64,000 nucleotides of DNA from Sipunculus nudus (GCA_026874595.1 CM049312.1:31939956-32003955), one strand, 5' to 3'. Positions 1 to 12,479 are shown, counted from the first letter of the stretch. Numbers and translations: made by a program. The notes: generated by a model from the sequence alone, not told the origin.

Positions 1-568
1 AGTATGCTTTTTTGGACAGATGACTAAGTTCAACTTCCTGTAACTCGGCCAAAAATCACAGAACTTAAACCATTCGAACAAACTTGAGAGAGATTTTTCC
101 AGGAATCATTTCTGTGAAATATTGGACAATTTGGCTGAACAGATTCGGAGAAGAAGATTTTTTAAGCTTTTTTAGCTCTTTCCCTATAAAATCTAAGAAA
201 ATGCAGTTAGCCAAAAATTAAGCATAATCCGATAGAGTTTTTTAGATAACTAATTTTATGCATAAGATTTCGTGATGCTAATTCTTGCCGTTTTCAAGAT
301 AGTATGGGTTAATGTACAGACGACGGACGACGGACAACGCCACACCATCGCATAAGCTCACAGGTTCGCTAAAAAGTATTGCTAAAGAGCTAAAAGGGTG
401 TAAAATGTTTCAGTGTCAGTGATATCCACTAGTGCTATATTATTATATGAATGAAAATCATATCACAAGAAATGGAATGTTTTATCTATTTGTTATAAAA
501 ACCTACATAAATTCTAAATGTGTTCATTGCAAAGTTTTCCATGCAACACAGAATAAAACTAGAATATG
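1..568. repeat. AT-rich flank with fragment of GACGGAC-tail repeat
   Basis: No gene is seen. Positions about 310-375 read as a GACGACGGACGACGG run followed by a CATAAGCTCACAG segment, the tail type of the GCTCAGCTGA-bounded family found elsewhere in the window. Confidence 0.5.
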
Positions 569-2013
569 GTAGTCAAGAAGCGACTACGTGTATCCGCCAA
601 AATCAGAGTAGGACAGGTGAAGTGAGGCATGGATTGAGTGGCAAGGGGAAATAGAGTTACATGTGTTACATATCAGAATGGATCTCTGCCACGTAAACAT
701 GATTGTAGGTGGCGCCACCTGTTATTTGAACAAGAAACTATCCAAGATGTATACACATGCAAAATTTCAGGTGGAAAAGTCAAACCACTGCAGAGATATG
801 ACTGATTTTATCCCACAGCAGACAAACAGATGGACGCTGTGCAAAAATGGCTGCAGGTGGTGTCACCATTTTTGTATATGTTATAAAGCAATCCAAGGGC
901 TACATTTGTGTAGTAATTTTTTTTTCCTGATTGGTCAAACAAGTCCGGCTATATAAGCATTAATGTCTGCAGCATGAACGTAAATGAAGCTGGTACCACC
1001 TGTCATAAAATCAAGAAAGCTATCCAGGATGTATACACATGGCAAACTACAGATAATTTTTACCCAGGTGATTTTAACCCAAGGCAGACAAACAGATGGA
1101 CGCTTGGCAGAAATGGCTGCAGGTGGCGCCACCATTTTTGTGTATGTTATAAAGCTATCCAAGGACTACATTTGTGTAAAATTTTTTTCCTGATTGGTTG
1201 AACGAGTCCGGAGATATAAGCATGGATGTCTACAGCGTGAACATGAATGTAGGTGGCGCCACCTGTCATAAAATCAAGAAAGCTATGTGGGATGTATACG
1301 CATGCTGTATTTCAGGTAATTTGGTCAAACCACTGCACAGATATGAGTGATTTTACCCAAGGCAGACAAACAGAAGGACGCTGTGCAAACATGGCTGCAG
1401 GTGGCGCCACCATTTTTGTTTATGTTATAAAGCTATCCAAGGGCTACATTTTTGTAAAAAAATTTTCTGATTGGTCAAACAGTTCCCGAGATATGAGCTT
1501 GGATGTCTGCAGCGTTAACGTGAATGTATGTGGCACCACCTGTCATAAAATCAAGAAAGCTATCTAGGATGTATACGCATGCCGAATTTAAGGTGAATTA
1601 GTCAAACCACTGCAGAGATATGAGTGATTTTAACCCAAGGCAGATGAACAGATAGACACTGTGCAAACATGGTTGCAGATGGCGCCACCTTTTTTTTGTG
1701 TATGATATAAAGCTATCCAAGGGCTACATTTGTGTAAAAAATTTTTCCTGATCGGTCAAACGGTTCCCGAGATATGTGGGTTTATGTATGGAAACAGACA
1801 CACAAACGGTAGCTAGGCAGAGAGGAAAGGTCAGAGGTCAGGGCCACTTGGTTAGGCACCAGTTCACATGTGACCCGATAATTTGTGTAAGTTTTGGAAA
1901 AATCTATCCAGTAGTCTCAGAGGAGTTCTCCGGAAACGAACGCAGCGGCGGCGGCAGCGGCGACGGAACCCGGTCAAAAACATAGTATCCGCAAAACTTC
2001 GTTTTGGCGGATA
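569..2013 (+). mobile_element. Non-autonomous tandem-repeat element with inverted ends, copy 1
   Basis: A 12-bp perfect inverted pair, TATCCGCCAAAA (591-602) and TTTTGGCGGATA (2,002-2,013), bounds the element. A GTAGTC/GACTAC hairpin precedes the left arm (569-587). The right arm is itself part of a hairpin (1,986-2,013). The interior is about four copies of a 272-277-bp unit. Each unit consists of two related half-units that start with the 12-bp palindrome GGTGGCGCCACC or a variant (708, 858, 1,120, 1,252, 1,400, 1,680). Open frames inside are repeat artefacts. The transposon class is unresolved; hairpins at the ends leave both a TIR element and a Helitron-like element possible. Confidence 0.75.
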
Positions 2014-2027
2014 TAATTATATTAAAA

Positions 2028-2499
2028 GTTAAAGGAGGCCATTCACCTGCCTTTTGATAAAAAAAATTATTTATGTGATTTCTGGCTTCCTCTGTGTATT
2101 AATGATCTATGGGTAATTCTGGTTATGAAAAGTTTTTTTAAAGCCTCCGTGAAGGATGTATGAACTTGTTTTTCAACATGTTTGTAAAAACAGCAATACT
2201 GACAAACAGGAAAAACATATAACCTTGGTTGGTAGGTTGCATGTATGCTGAGGCAGAAAGGTCACTTGTTGCAAAAAGCCATTCGCAAAGCTCTGGCTTA
2301 TTTGACTTTCTGCCAGATGTTCTTGTTGTTGAATTTTTTTTATTATTTTGGCAGACCCCTAATATTATAAACACGTTAATATTAACAAAACAAGCAGCCT
2401 GTGTGCAGTGATATCAACATTTTGTGGCCTATTTATAAAAAAGCTCCATGTAATTACCTTTAGTGTATAAAGGTCAGACAGATGATTGGGCCCCTTAAA
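2028..2499 (+). mobile_element. TTAAAGG-ended MITE, copy 1
   Basis: About 470 bp, clearly related to the copies at 19.6 and 28.4 kb. It runs from GTTAAAGGAGGCCATTCACC to a GGCCCCTTAAAT end. It directly abuts the preceding inverted-repeat element. Confidence 0.75.
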
Positions 2500-3251
2500 T
2501 GATGAATTACTATTTCATGGTACTGTTCAACCATAATTATATCAGTCTTGCTGCACTAATGGATATGTTTAGTTATTAACTGTTTTCTGTACCCAAGCAC
2601 AGGTTACAGAAATCCAAATTTCCTAAAATTATCACCATCATCATCATCATCATCATCACAGCCAAATTTGATCAAGCATGTCACACCTTTTTTCCCTTAA
2701 TAGCAATCACTGGCAGTAGTATTCTAGAAATTACAAATAATCCATCAACTCCTTTAATTTTGTGGCAAGTCTTAATATAACTGAAGATTTTAATTTAAAT
2801 CTTTTACTGCCGACACCAGAAGGGTATGTGTTTGTTCGCGTTCATTTGTCTGTTTGTATGCATGTGTTTGTGTTTAATGACAGCATAACTCATGCAATCA
2901 TGAACAAAATCTCCTGAAATTTTCATGGTCTTTCAGGAATGGGCCAAGGAAGAATATATGAATGGGCTGAATATGTGAATGCAAACACATTTTTGGGGGC
3001 ATCCCACAATAAGGACTGCCCACATGGTCGAGGCTTGCATTCCTGAGAATGCATATTTCTAGGTTGAAATGTTATTATGTATTAGTGTGTAGTTATGTTC
3101 TGATTTACATACTCAAATAGCAACCCTGTAGCTAATTTTCTCGGTCTATCTAAAATTAGTTTACTGTATATCAGTAATTTAATAACACTTTTAATTTCTG
3201 ATGAACACTCTATTCAAATAGAGAACTTGAGAAATGTACATTGTATTTGTT
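2500..3251. other. 3' flank of the SVOP-like gene
   Basis: Contains an (ATC)n microsatellite at 2,631-2,659 and probably the 3' UTR near its right end. Nothing else recognised. Confidence 0.5.
3190..3195 (-). terminator. Possible polyadenylation signal of SVOP-like gene
   Basis: ATTAAA on the minus strand 57 bases past the stop codon. No canonical AATAAA was seen in the next kilobase, and several other ATTAAA copies occur farther on (about 2,752 and 2,787), so the real 3' end is uncertain. Confidence 0.2.
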
Positions 3252-3398
3252 CTAGCTCTGCTGGGCTCCGTTCCTGAGCACACCAGTATCAGCCAACCCC
3301 AAGCAGCTGATAGCAGCCATGGCAAGATTCCCCATGGTGGAATGCATAGTGTAAATCACAGGTATTAACTTGTTCTTCAACTCGACAGTCTTGTGTGA
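3252..3398 (-). CDS. SVOP: SVOP-like, exon 14 (C-terminal tail and stop)
   Basis: This terminal coding exon encodes residues 502-549, the cytoplasmic tail after the last helix, ending in AQQS and a TAG stop at 3,252. The acceptor is ambiguous: the sequence reads TTTCAGAG before TCACAC. Splicing after the second AG (exon start 3,398) keeps a 48-residue tail open. Splicing after CAG (start 3,400) stops after seven residues at about 3,377. I chose the longer tail because the whole stretch is GC-richer than its surroundings and because SVOP tails are usually a few tens of residues. The tail itself is not conserved in a way I recognise. The exon is likely; its exact frame is not certain. Confidence 0.6.
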   Translation of the reverse strand, partial: SHKTVELKNKLIPVIYTMHSTMGNLAMAAISCLGLADTGVLRNGAQQS

Positions 3399-4193
3399 CT
3401 CTGAAATAACAGGATGAAGAAACATCATTTTATTATTATTCATTAATAATAATAATGAATATTCATGTTTGCTTCCCTGGCAAACCTTTACAATGCTCAA
3501 CATTCACAGTTTCTATGTACAAATATCCTTATAATTTTTTATAGCCATTCATCAAACCCATATTCATTCAAAGGTTTTGCTTTACATTGATAAGTGGAAA
3601 ACTTGGGTTTAATAAATTTAATAAATTATACATACAAAGTGTACATAAATCATTAAATTAAAAAGATACAAATATTAATCAACAACAGGGGTATAAACCT
3701 GAGCTGAAGGTTGTGATTTAGTTGATTCTTGCTGCTGATATAATAATTTCTTTGCAATAATGATAACTTGAGCTGCTTTTGTGAGCAACTGAATTTGAGA
3801 TCTTCCTAGCACTGTTTAAACAACATCTATTGTTGAAATTATGAAGCTGATGCAGCACAAACAAAATCAATTCATGAATCTGACAACATATATGCTTTCT
3901 TTAAATGTCACCATTTTGCAAGTCATTATCATGCACTAGATTTTGATGAAACCAAAATCAACATCCCCATGGGGATTTTTTTGCAGTTTCAGGAAAAGCA
4001 ATTTATGCTTTTAATAAAATAAAATTCCCTGAAAATACATCCAGCTTCTCAGTTGTGAGTGAACTATTATTGAGAGAATAAATGTGGAACAAATTCCTGC
4101 ACATCCTTACTGGATTTCAAAACCCTAGTATATGTAATTACTAAACTGATTAGATGTTCATCTACTTAAAAAACAACCTCACTGACAGCTTAC

Positions 4194-4307
4194 CATCATT
4201 TCTCGACCCATAGTTTCTATAGGAAGTAAAAGAGCTAATATGGCTGAGCATATACAGAAACCTCCATACACCCAGACAGCTGCAGGTAGTGAGGCACGCA
4301 GTAATAC
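4194..4307 (-). CDS. SVOP: SVOP-like, exon 13 (last membrane helix, PIET motif)
   Basis: Encodes residues 464-501 in phase 0. It covers transmembrane helix 12 and the PIETMGRE motif (492-499), the counterpart of the PETKG motif that closes the helix bundle in sugar and organic ion transporters. The acceptor is TTTCTGTTTCAG and the donor is ATG followed by GTAAGC. Both boundaries and the length (114 nt, 38 codons) agree with the neighbouring exons. Confidence 0.92.
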
Positions 4308-4961
4308 CTGAAACAGAAAATATATATCTAAACATGTTTACTTATGTGTAAAAAATATATGACAATATCACATTCCATAGGTCAATCTGCAAATAAAATT
4401 TGGTGTCTATAGCTACTGTCATTTCTGAAACTGTAATTTTATTATGTTTATTTGGCCAAATGACTAAGCTGAGCATCCTATAACATCATTATTTTCATAG
4501 GTGATTTTCACTCAGGTGATAATGACGCTTATTCGATCTCTGCCATTGAGAAACTGTATGATTTGTACCAACTTAGATTGCTGTCATTATTGTATCTTTG
4601 TTTGTGTGTCTGTGGTAGTTGTGAAGGATTTATTGAACATATTTTCTTCAATTTTTTTCATAGGGAGTGCAAAATCTTTTTTTCACAGCCCAGAACACTA
4701 ACACAAGTCTGATTTGATAAGTGCTGGAGGGGGGTGGGGGGCATTTTTCAAAAATCAAAGCTGTCACACAATCTCGGGTAGTTTAACAGGATCATGATGC
4801 AAAATGTGGCTCAGTTTTTTTAGTATTAAGTGCTCATTGTTCTACTTCCCAGATTTTACCAGTTAAAAAAAAGGGGGAGGGGATGTTCCCCCCCCCCCCC
4901 CAGCATCCCCCTCTAAATCTGCCCCTCTAACTAAAAACATTTTCTTTATCTGACACATTAC

Positions 4962-5051
4962 CTGTGCTATAAATGGTGTGACCATGGCCCCTAGTCGAGC
5001 ATTAGCACTCCCACTGCCGAGCCCCAGGGACCGGACTGTTGTTGGATAAAC
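4962..5051 (-). CDS. SVOP: SVOP-like, exon 12 ([12 protein letters not shown] motif, helix 11)
   Basis: Encodes residues 434-463 in phase 0 (90 nt). It starts with [12 protein letters not shown], the loop between helices 10 and 11 that is strongly conserved in SVOP and SV2. It continues into helix 11, ending [10 protein letters not shown]. The acceptor is TTTACTTCAG and the donor is CAG followed by GTAATG. Just downstream in the intron (about 4,863-4,930) lies a poly-C and purine-rich repeat that is not part of the gene. Confidence 0.94.
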
Positions 5052-5464
5052 CTGAAGTAAAGACATGAAAAGATACAAAAATAGACAGAGAAGCAAGATG
5101 AAACCACTTACAGACACAGGGGCTATAAACTTTTAATTGATGATAAGAACTCTTCTTACACAATCTCATGTTGATCAATTCAAATAAAGATCAATCCAAA
5201 GAAAGATAATTCCAAATACATATTAAAACAAATATAAATCTGTGACATGCCTAAAGCATTATAATTTGTAAAGTAAATAGCATAATTTATATCTGGGGGT
5301 ACCCTGAAGTTCATATAATAGGTGATTAAAGATACAGAAATTTTAAAATAAATTCGTATTGGAAATCTGAGGCAAAGCAAAAGCATTACTTTATAAAATT
5401 AATGTAAAATTTAACCTAAACCAGCAAATATTTTCAGAGATTCATTTCATAAAATGAAATGTCA

Positions 5465-5645
5465 AGTTCAGATATTGTAAATAATTATAATTTAAATATA
5501 AAAATGAATAATATATAAAAAATATAAAATAAATATAGCTATTAATTTTATATAAAAATATATGTATATATAAATAAATATCTTGATAATAAATATAACT
5601 AATAAAATAATATATATATAAATAAACTAATAATAACTATCATAT
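5465..5645. repeat. A/T-only low-complexity tract in intron 11
   Basis: Nearly pure A and T for about 180 bases, next to the donor of exon 11. No coding potential. Confidence 0.8.
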
Positions 5646-5719
5646 AAACAGATTTGTTGAAAGTTAATTACTTAATGTTCTAAAAATAATACACAATATG
5701 AAGATAATGAAATTCTTAC

Positions 5720-5913
5720 CTCTGATGTATATATGTATATTGAATTGAAGATTCCTGTAGCAAATGCCCTGACACCAAATATGAAGGCAGTCAACCCAAA
5801 CTCTGTTGTACACACTTGTATTAATAAGAAAAATACCCCTGAGAAGAAAAAGTTGATGGCAAGACTCCAGCGACGACCCAGCCAGTCCATTGTTACCAAA
5901 TTGATAGGTATTG
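5720..5913 (-). CDS. SVOP: SVOP-like, exon 11 (motif A-like loop, helices 8-10)
   Basis: Encodes residues 369-433 (194 nt, entering phase 1, leaving phase 0). It holds helix 8, the second motif A-like loop DWLGRR (378-383) that repeats the N-domain loop as expected of the MFS internal duplication, then helices 9 and 10, ending IYIYTSE. The acceptor tract is CTTCCTTCTTTCAG and the donor is GAG followed by GTAAGA. Confidence 0.95.
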
Positions 5914-6220
5914 CTGAAAGAAGGAAGTAAAAACAATTAAGTCAGATTGCATATATATGACACCTTAAAGCTTTTTGAGTAGCAATAAAAAAATATTTTT
6001 ATGATTATCCCTTCCTACACTCCTCATGCACTGCAGTCGTCACAGACATACTTCCTGTGATGCATTGCATTGCATATGAAAAATTCCCAATATGAGAAAT
6101 GTTAACTCTATAACCCTTAGTTATTAGGCAAACCTAAAACCAAATTGATGAAATTTAAATTAGAGTCCTACAGTTGAGCAAACAGTCGTGAGAGCAAGAA
6201 CAAACATGTATCTATCTTAC

Positions 6221-6328
6221 CTAAAAATTCACCAAATGTAGATATAATCATGATGACATAATCATTTTTGGAATGTTTGTTACACTGGCAGTTCTGATAG
6301 ACGGGTGTGTCATGAGGACTTGTTGGCA
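6221..6328 (-). CDS. SVOP: SVOP-like, exon 10 (luminal loop, helix 7 to 8)
   Basis: Encodes residues 333-368, phase 1 at both ends (108 nt). The first half is the hydrophilic luminal loop between helices 7 and 8, with C346 and C348. With C330 of the previous exon these match the three-cysteine pattern of SVOP in this loop. The second half, YVIMIISTFGEFL, starts helix 8. The acceptor is CATTTTCAG and the donor is TAG followed by GTAAGATAG. Confidence 0.92.
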
Positions 6329-6506
6329 CTGAAAATGAAAAGTACATGATTTTTTAAAGATATCTAAACTTGTAAACAAACTTTTTTTCTTTTCTGAGAA
6401 ATGGTTGTTTATTAAGACTAAAACATGATTTGATTTTTATTACTTGTTTCAAAATGTTATTCAACCAGCTTTATAACAACATCTCATGCATCTATAATTC
6501 ATATAC

Positions 6507-6660
6507 AGTGGAACCTGTCAGGAAGACCACATATCTGACAAGACCACTTTCCTATAGAGACCCCACTCCCCCTCTAATTACAACATAAGCATTCACATTA
6601 CTTTTAAATGACCTAACTAATGAGACCATCAGTGAATTAAGACTTGTTTTGTTAAGTTCT
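6507..6660 (+). mobile_element. Short CAGTGGAACCTGT-type MITE, fragment
   Basis: Begins CAGTGGAACCTGTC with AGACCAC motifs, like the copies at 21.06 and 57.21 kb. The right end is not clear. Confidence 0.5.
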
Positions 6661-8193
6661 AAAGGTAGCCTTTATTTTATTACACATGTTCCAACTCATC
6701 TTGACTGACATCATATTCAAGAGGGTGAATTTACCAAATATTTCATAACCGTCTTCCCCCAAATATAATCCGCTACCGTTGATAATCCACACCCCCCCTT
6801 TAGAGCCACAATTTTGGTGGAAAAACGAATGACCCTGTGTATAGTAGGCATCCACTTCTGGCCAGAATCCTGGATTATATTGTATTTCAGATAGTCATCT
6901 GAACATAAGGGAATTTGAACTTTTGAGAATGACAGTAGGACTGACACTTCCCAAAGTTTCTTAGATCAAGCACAGCTATCATTGATCATTACAATTGAAA
7001 TCATAGCAAATTACTCTATTCTCCTTAAGTTGTTAAGTGTAAAGAAAGGTTTTCAGTCAGGCCTAAACAGATTTGTTTTGTGTAAGATGAGAACATCTAA
7101 CAGCTGTGCTGCCTGAGAGCTTCACCCACACCTAAGTCAAGGTGGGGCCTAACTGCATCTGTGCAATGTGTGTATCTAGGATTCTGTTGGAACAGAGTAC
7201 GGGAGCTGGAGCTAGGCGTTGCCGTGATCACATTGAAAATCAATCCGACCATGATGCTGTCAACAGTATGATAATTAAAGCTAAGAATCTGAAAGCAATC
7301 AGACCAGTGTTTATCATGTCAAGGATGGTTTCCCAACAAAAGAAGTTCCATGGTCCTTACGGTTCTCGATGCTAGTGCATATAGCGCTATCTACCAACTA
7401 ACAATGGTGTCAAAATCAAATGATGTCAACAAGTGGCACAGCCATACATATTTTAGTTGGCATGTCATAAATTATCTAGGGTTGCAAGCCATATTAAAAG
7501 TATATATATGAAGTATTTTCAATTGAAAGCAATAAATAAGATCAAATTTTATGTTATCTAACTGAAAATTAAACCAATACTGTTCATTTATTTAAAATCC
7601 TTTATTAACACCCAACACCAACTGAAGTTTTGGCAGCCTAACAGCCTTCAGTTCCAAACGATGTTCAATGCAGCATGAAAATAGTTGGGAAATCGTGCTT
7701 CCATGTATAATACACACCAAGGATTTTTGCTTAGATTTTATGAAGAAAAAATGAGGATTATCTTTGGGGGAATATGGTTGTCAGTATTAACTCATTAGAA
7801 ACCTATAGATATGAAGAGTAACAGAATTTGTGGAATAATTCAATAAATATAAATATAATCTGATACTCTTCCTCATTTGCTTACATGGCTGCAGTTTCAA
7901 CCAGAGTCTATCCACCACTATTATTTAACCATGTCTTGAAAGTGATTAGTCTCCGCTTTCCTCAAACAAACCCTTCAATTTCATGCTGAGTGATGATGCT
8001 AGCTGATGATGTGCTATGAAAAAAATTTTGGTCATTGTATGAATGCTTGATTTGCTATGCTAACAGGGTGTCTTGTTTACAAAGTTTCTGATATGCAATT
8101 TCATACCTTTCACAATTTCAAACCTAGTTTATTTACTGGATATATTTACAACACACCAGGATTTGGATGATATATAACATTTTAACAATTCAT
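6661..8193. other. Intron 9 interior, no gene seen
   Basis: Short open frames here have no splice support or recognisable similarity. Confidence 0.5.
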
Positions 8194-8240
8194 TTAAGAC
8201 ATTTCTGTTTTTGCTGTTATTTGTTGTTTTCTGCACTCAC

Positions 8241-8394
8241 CTGCCCCGCATGTGTTGTGGAATTCTAGAATTTCTGAAGAAGCCAGAATGACCCCATAGT
8301 AAGTGAACGCCGTACAAAACCACAGCATCCACACAATAAGTGTGGTCTTCCACATTTTATTTTTAAATAAATCAGAAAAACGCCCTCGCTCAGC
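8241..8394 (-). CDS. SVOP: SVOP-like, exon 9 (central loop end, helix 7)
   Basis: Encodes residues 282-332 (154 nt, phase 0 in, phase 1 out). It covers the end of the central cytoplasmic loop (ERGRFSDLFKNKMWKTT) and helix 7 with the family-typical WF.TAFTYYGVIL stretch, then enters the luminal loop at C330. The acceptor is TTTTTTTTACAG and the donor is CAG followed by GTGAGT. Confidence 0.94.
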
Positions 8395-10240
8395 CTGTAA
8401 AAAAAAGTAACAAAGTAAATTTATCATTAGAATTAATATCATTTAAAAAAATTCTGTGTGTACGGCAAAATAGTAAGCTTTTACACTGAATTACCATTTA
8501 ATCATTTTGAAAATCTGGCAGCGTTATACAGACTATTAATTACTCTTGAGACAGCATACACCCTGAACAACTGCAGCTTGTGCATAAGCTATTATTAGAG
8601 GCACAACAAAATATATAGATATCTCTAAATGACTGACATTTGTTCCAATTTTCACAAAATATATCTATTTCTCTACATGGTACTCCACTCTGCCGGAAAA
8701 CATATCTACATTTCTGTGTACCATTAAATCATATATTCAGATTAATCCATAAATACTTTGAAATTTTACTTTGTGTTTGATATAATGTAATATTTTATTC
8801 TATCCTGTATTCAGATAATATCAGTGAATATCTGCTGGGCCTACATCATGTTACTACTTTCTAAATGTATCTACCAGCATAAATTACGGTGCAAACTTTT
8901 TCCTATATTATTATCAAATGCGTTTTGTTTTTATGGTAGGTACTAATTTCACAGGTCCAGGTAAATCCATCCAAACAATTCTGGTCCTATGTTTATAAGA
9001 CCTCCAGGGAGCTCTTAAATGGTGCAAGTCCCCAAAAAATATTCATTTATCCCCCTTAATGTCCTAGCTTTCTCTGGGACACAAAACACCATTTTACACT
9101 GAATCAGGCCATAGAGCAGTTATATTACTAAAATTTCCTGAGACATTTTAATAATATTATAATAATAAGTGATCACATTTTGCGAAGGAATCCAAATAAG
9201 TTTTGGTCATACGACTTGAGTCATGCTGAAAGTTGTGGACATATTGATGCTTAAACAAATCCATGTCAACCATAAACAATCACAGGTAATCAAGTAGTAT
9301 GTCAGGTCACACACGGCTCAATTTTCTGTGATTGTTTAAGACTGTTGCAGCAAATTCTAGCTTATTGGAAATCATAGAAAAATCACATTGTCTAAAATCT
9401 TTCTGCTGTTAGGCACAGATCATATCCTTGAGTATGTAAGAGCCAAGTATAACACTGGGCACTTTCATTTAGTTTATTAAGTACAACAAATCTTCTCTTA
9501 ACCAGAAGAGCAAAATCTGCAGCAATCACTTTGTTCAAAATATAGGAAATAACTTAAAATTTCTGAAAAATATCCTGTCAATCTACAGTTTGGCCTTAAT
9601 TTATTCAGCAACTTTATAGAAAAGCATCTAATTCTATGTGCATATTATATACTACTCTATTCACATTAATAAAAATGCCTACTGTGAAATACACCACCAC
9701 AATAAAATAAAAAAATATACACACACAATTCCATACACAGACAATGTCAAGTTTACCTTTAAAGCACCTCCCTGTAACCAAAACAAACCAAAGTTTATTA
9801 TCCAATAAAAGTATTATCAAAAGCACAGTAAGTACTACCAAAATGCATTTATTCACCAATGAAAAATATCATAACCTGTAGAATTAGTGAGGGCTAAAAG
9901 TCTTTTATAATGGGTACTATTTATTTGTCAAGGCAAAAGTGAACTTTTGCAGTGTTGGTTCATGTATCACATATGATGTAAAATGGTTATGACAGGAAAG
10001 CTCATGAACTTTAAAGAGAGGAATTTGGAGGAAAAAGAAAGGAAAACAATATTTGTATTTCTGTATTTCATTAAACACCTGTCATGGCATTTTTTAAGAC
10101 ACATTTTTTTGCTGGAGGTAATAGATTTAGAAGTAAATTTATGCAGAATTCTGCAGAATTCCATTCTGGTTTCAGACTAGAAGACAGGCAGTAGGCTACG
10201 CTTCCTCTCATTTTATATCCTGGTGTTAACTATGCTCTGC
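8395..10240. other. Intron 8, first part, nothing recognised
   Basis: AT-rich intron sequence without convincing exons or repeats. Confidence 0.5.
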
Positions 10241-10242
10241 AA

Positions 10243-10488
10243 CTACGGAAGCAGCTTGTTGTGGGTGTGTAATTGTCCCAATTGCTGAGTCATACCACTG
10301 AGGTACTCCAGAAAGACGCACTCGTTTGTGAGTGAAACACAGCCATGGGGCATGACCTTCCCATTAAGCCTGCAGATTGCCCACCCTTGGTGGGGGCTGA
10401 TTGTGAAAAATCTCACTGCCTTAGCATAGAAGTCAGTCTTCCTTTTGTTCTTTCTTGTTAGGTCTGCAACTCTCCTGGGTTCTGTCAT
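10243..10488 (-). other. Unexplained GC-richer open segment in intron 8
   Basis: An 81-codon minus-strand frame in a patch that is GC-richer than its surroundings. I recognise no family. No matching splice sites tie it to the transporter. It may be a fragment of a mobile element. Confidence 0.2.
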
Positions 10489-10710
10489 AACATGTGCTCG
10501 AAATGTATTCAGCCTTCAACTGCTGGTATAATCAATACCTGTTCAGGTTACACTCATGGTAAAGATCATGGCCAAGGGTCTTTTGGAGAATGGTAGAATA
10601 ATGAAGCAGCATTGACTGGTTTGATCAGCACCAAAGGTGTTGAAGCTTAAATACAAAGAATCTCAGCCTTTGGGCCCTCACAATTTGATATCCCATGTCC
10701 TATCCAAAGT

Positions 10711-10920
10711 CCAGTTTTAGTCCCTGGATTTTGACTTCTGACATCTAACCTACAACATCAAGGTTTTAGTCTCTGGATTTTGACTTCTGACATGTGATCT
10801 GCAGCATCCAGGTTTTAGTCTCTGGATTTTGACTTCTGACATATGACCTACAACATCAAGGTTTTAGTCTCTGGATTTTGACTTCTGACATGTGACCTGC
10901 AGCATCCAGGTTTTAGTCTA
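10711..10920 (+). repeat. 49-bp minisatellite in intron 8
   Basis: Just over four copies of a 49-bp unit with the core GGTTTTAGTCTCTGGATT, at 10,712, 10,761, 10,810, 10,859 and 10,908 (the last partial). Copies alternate slightly in their ends. Confidence 0.85.
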
Positions 10921-11179
10921 TACTAAAGAAACAATGGTGTCAAAGTTGAAGTTTTTGAACTGCTTGCCACTAGTGACAATGAAAGGGGCTGATACTTTGC
11001 TAAGATGACAAGCTAAAACACTGACACATTGTCTTCCAGCACCACATGATTAATGCTTAAAACAACTTATAAAGGACCTAATTATTTGCAGAGACAGAGG
11101 AAACTTACTCTAAAGAGCACTGAGTATTTAAGTAATCGATCAAAGATGTTAATGTCTGAGTCACTAATATATGTATATG

Positions 11180-11515
11180 AAGACACAGGCACATAATATC
11201 AAAAGGGTTTTCCCCTATTGACACGTGAGCCATTTGTGGAAGGTGGGAAGGTTTGGGATGAAAAGTTAAAATGCATCCACAATCTTTTGAAAGAAGTGTG
11301 AACTGTGACCTTGACCCTTGAGCCCAAAAATCAAAGAGTCCTTGCTTTTGTAGCGAGCCACATATATGTGAAGTTTAAAACCAATCAGTCAATTAAATCA
11401 TCTGGAAAAGAACTCAAGGAAGGAGAGATATACAGATGGACAGACAGACAGATGGACATGGTGAGCACTATTGGGAAAGGGCCACTTATTCAAGCTGGGC
11501 CCTTATTAAAGTAGG
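11180..11515 (+). repeat. Dispersed repeat fragment with GACAGAC tail
   Basis: Shares AAATGCATCCACAATCTTT, a CTTGACC stretch and a CTTATTCAAGC-GGGCCC end with the segment at 26.8-27.1 kb. Confidence 0.65.
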
Positions 11516-12479
11516 ATAACAAAGTCAAGGTCAAACCATAAGTACTGTTGAAACAAATCTGAGCAGATTTTCTTTTTCTGTAGACTGTGTCCTGTGGCAT
11601 GTTGCCTATGGACATGTCTGGTTACTATTTTGGGTGCATGGTATAAAAACATTGATATAAAACCAACAACCCTGTGCTCACAGAGTAGCATAAAAGTGAA
11701 ACAAAAGCATAAATGATTGGTAGTGCTAGATGGCACCACAATCTTACCAATACCTCTATATAATCTCTGCCTTCTCTCTGTAACATTAGCCAAGAATTAC
11801 CATCAAAAACAATTCTGCTGCAGTTGATTTTTAACTGTTCTACACACCATGTGGCATTGTTTATTGCACTTGTTTTGAACTACTTTATTTCCATTTAGTG
11901 TGTATAATTACTGGCACAACTGTATTTTCATTACCATATCTACACATAACCAGTTCTGAGGACATCTTTTCCAACAAAAATAAATGTAAATTAATTCTTC
12001 TTTACTCTGATTCCTCACAGGACACCTAAAACATATTGAGAAATTTTCGTAATATTTTGTAGAAAATTCAAGGCACAGAAGGGATGGAGTTGGCCACCAA
12101 CTTGGTGGTATGAAAATCAGATGGAGGATTATTCATTGTCTTTTGTACAGCTGTCTTGTTCATGCAAACTGACAGCTACCAGTGCAGCCATCAGGGGGAG
12201 GAATCTGGCATTGTGGTTTTATGTACAGTATATAGCAAAATAACAAAACAACTTCATCAAGTTAATGTTTAGTCATCTGACAGATTATTATAAGTACTGT
12301 ACAAACGATATAAGGAGTCAGCAGCCTGAACTCTTGAAGAGAGCGGGCTTCACTAAAGTAGCTTCACTGACGGCAGACTTTAGTGACTGTTAAATTATAG
12401 CAAATTACAGCAGGTATTTACCAATAATGACAGTAAGCTTTATTGATGGTGACAGTGGCTTTCAATGTACGTTACAGTG

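Noticed and set aside
663-1567. Several Cys-rich frames of 69-104 codons
   Set aside because: Translations of the 272-277-bp tandem repeat; they repeat the same peptide with frame changes.
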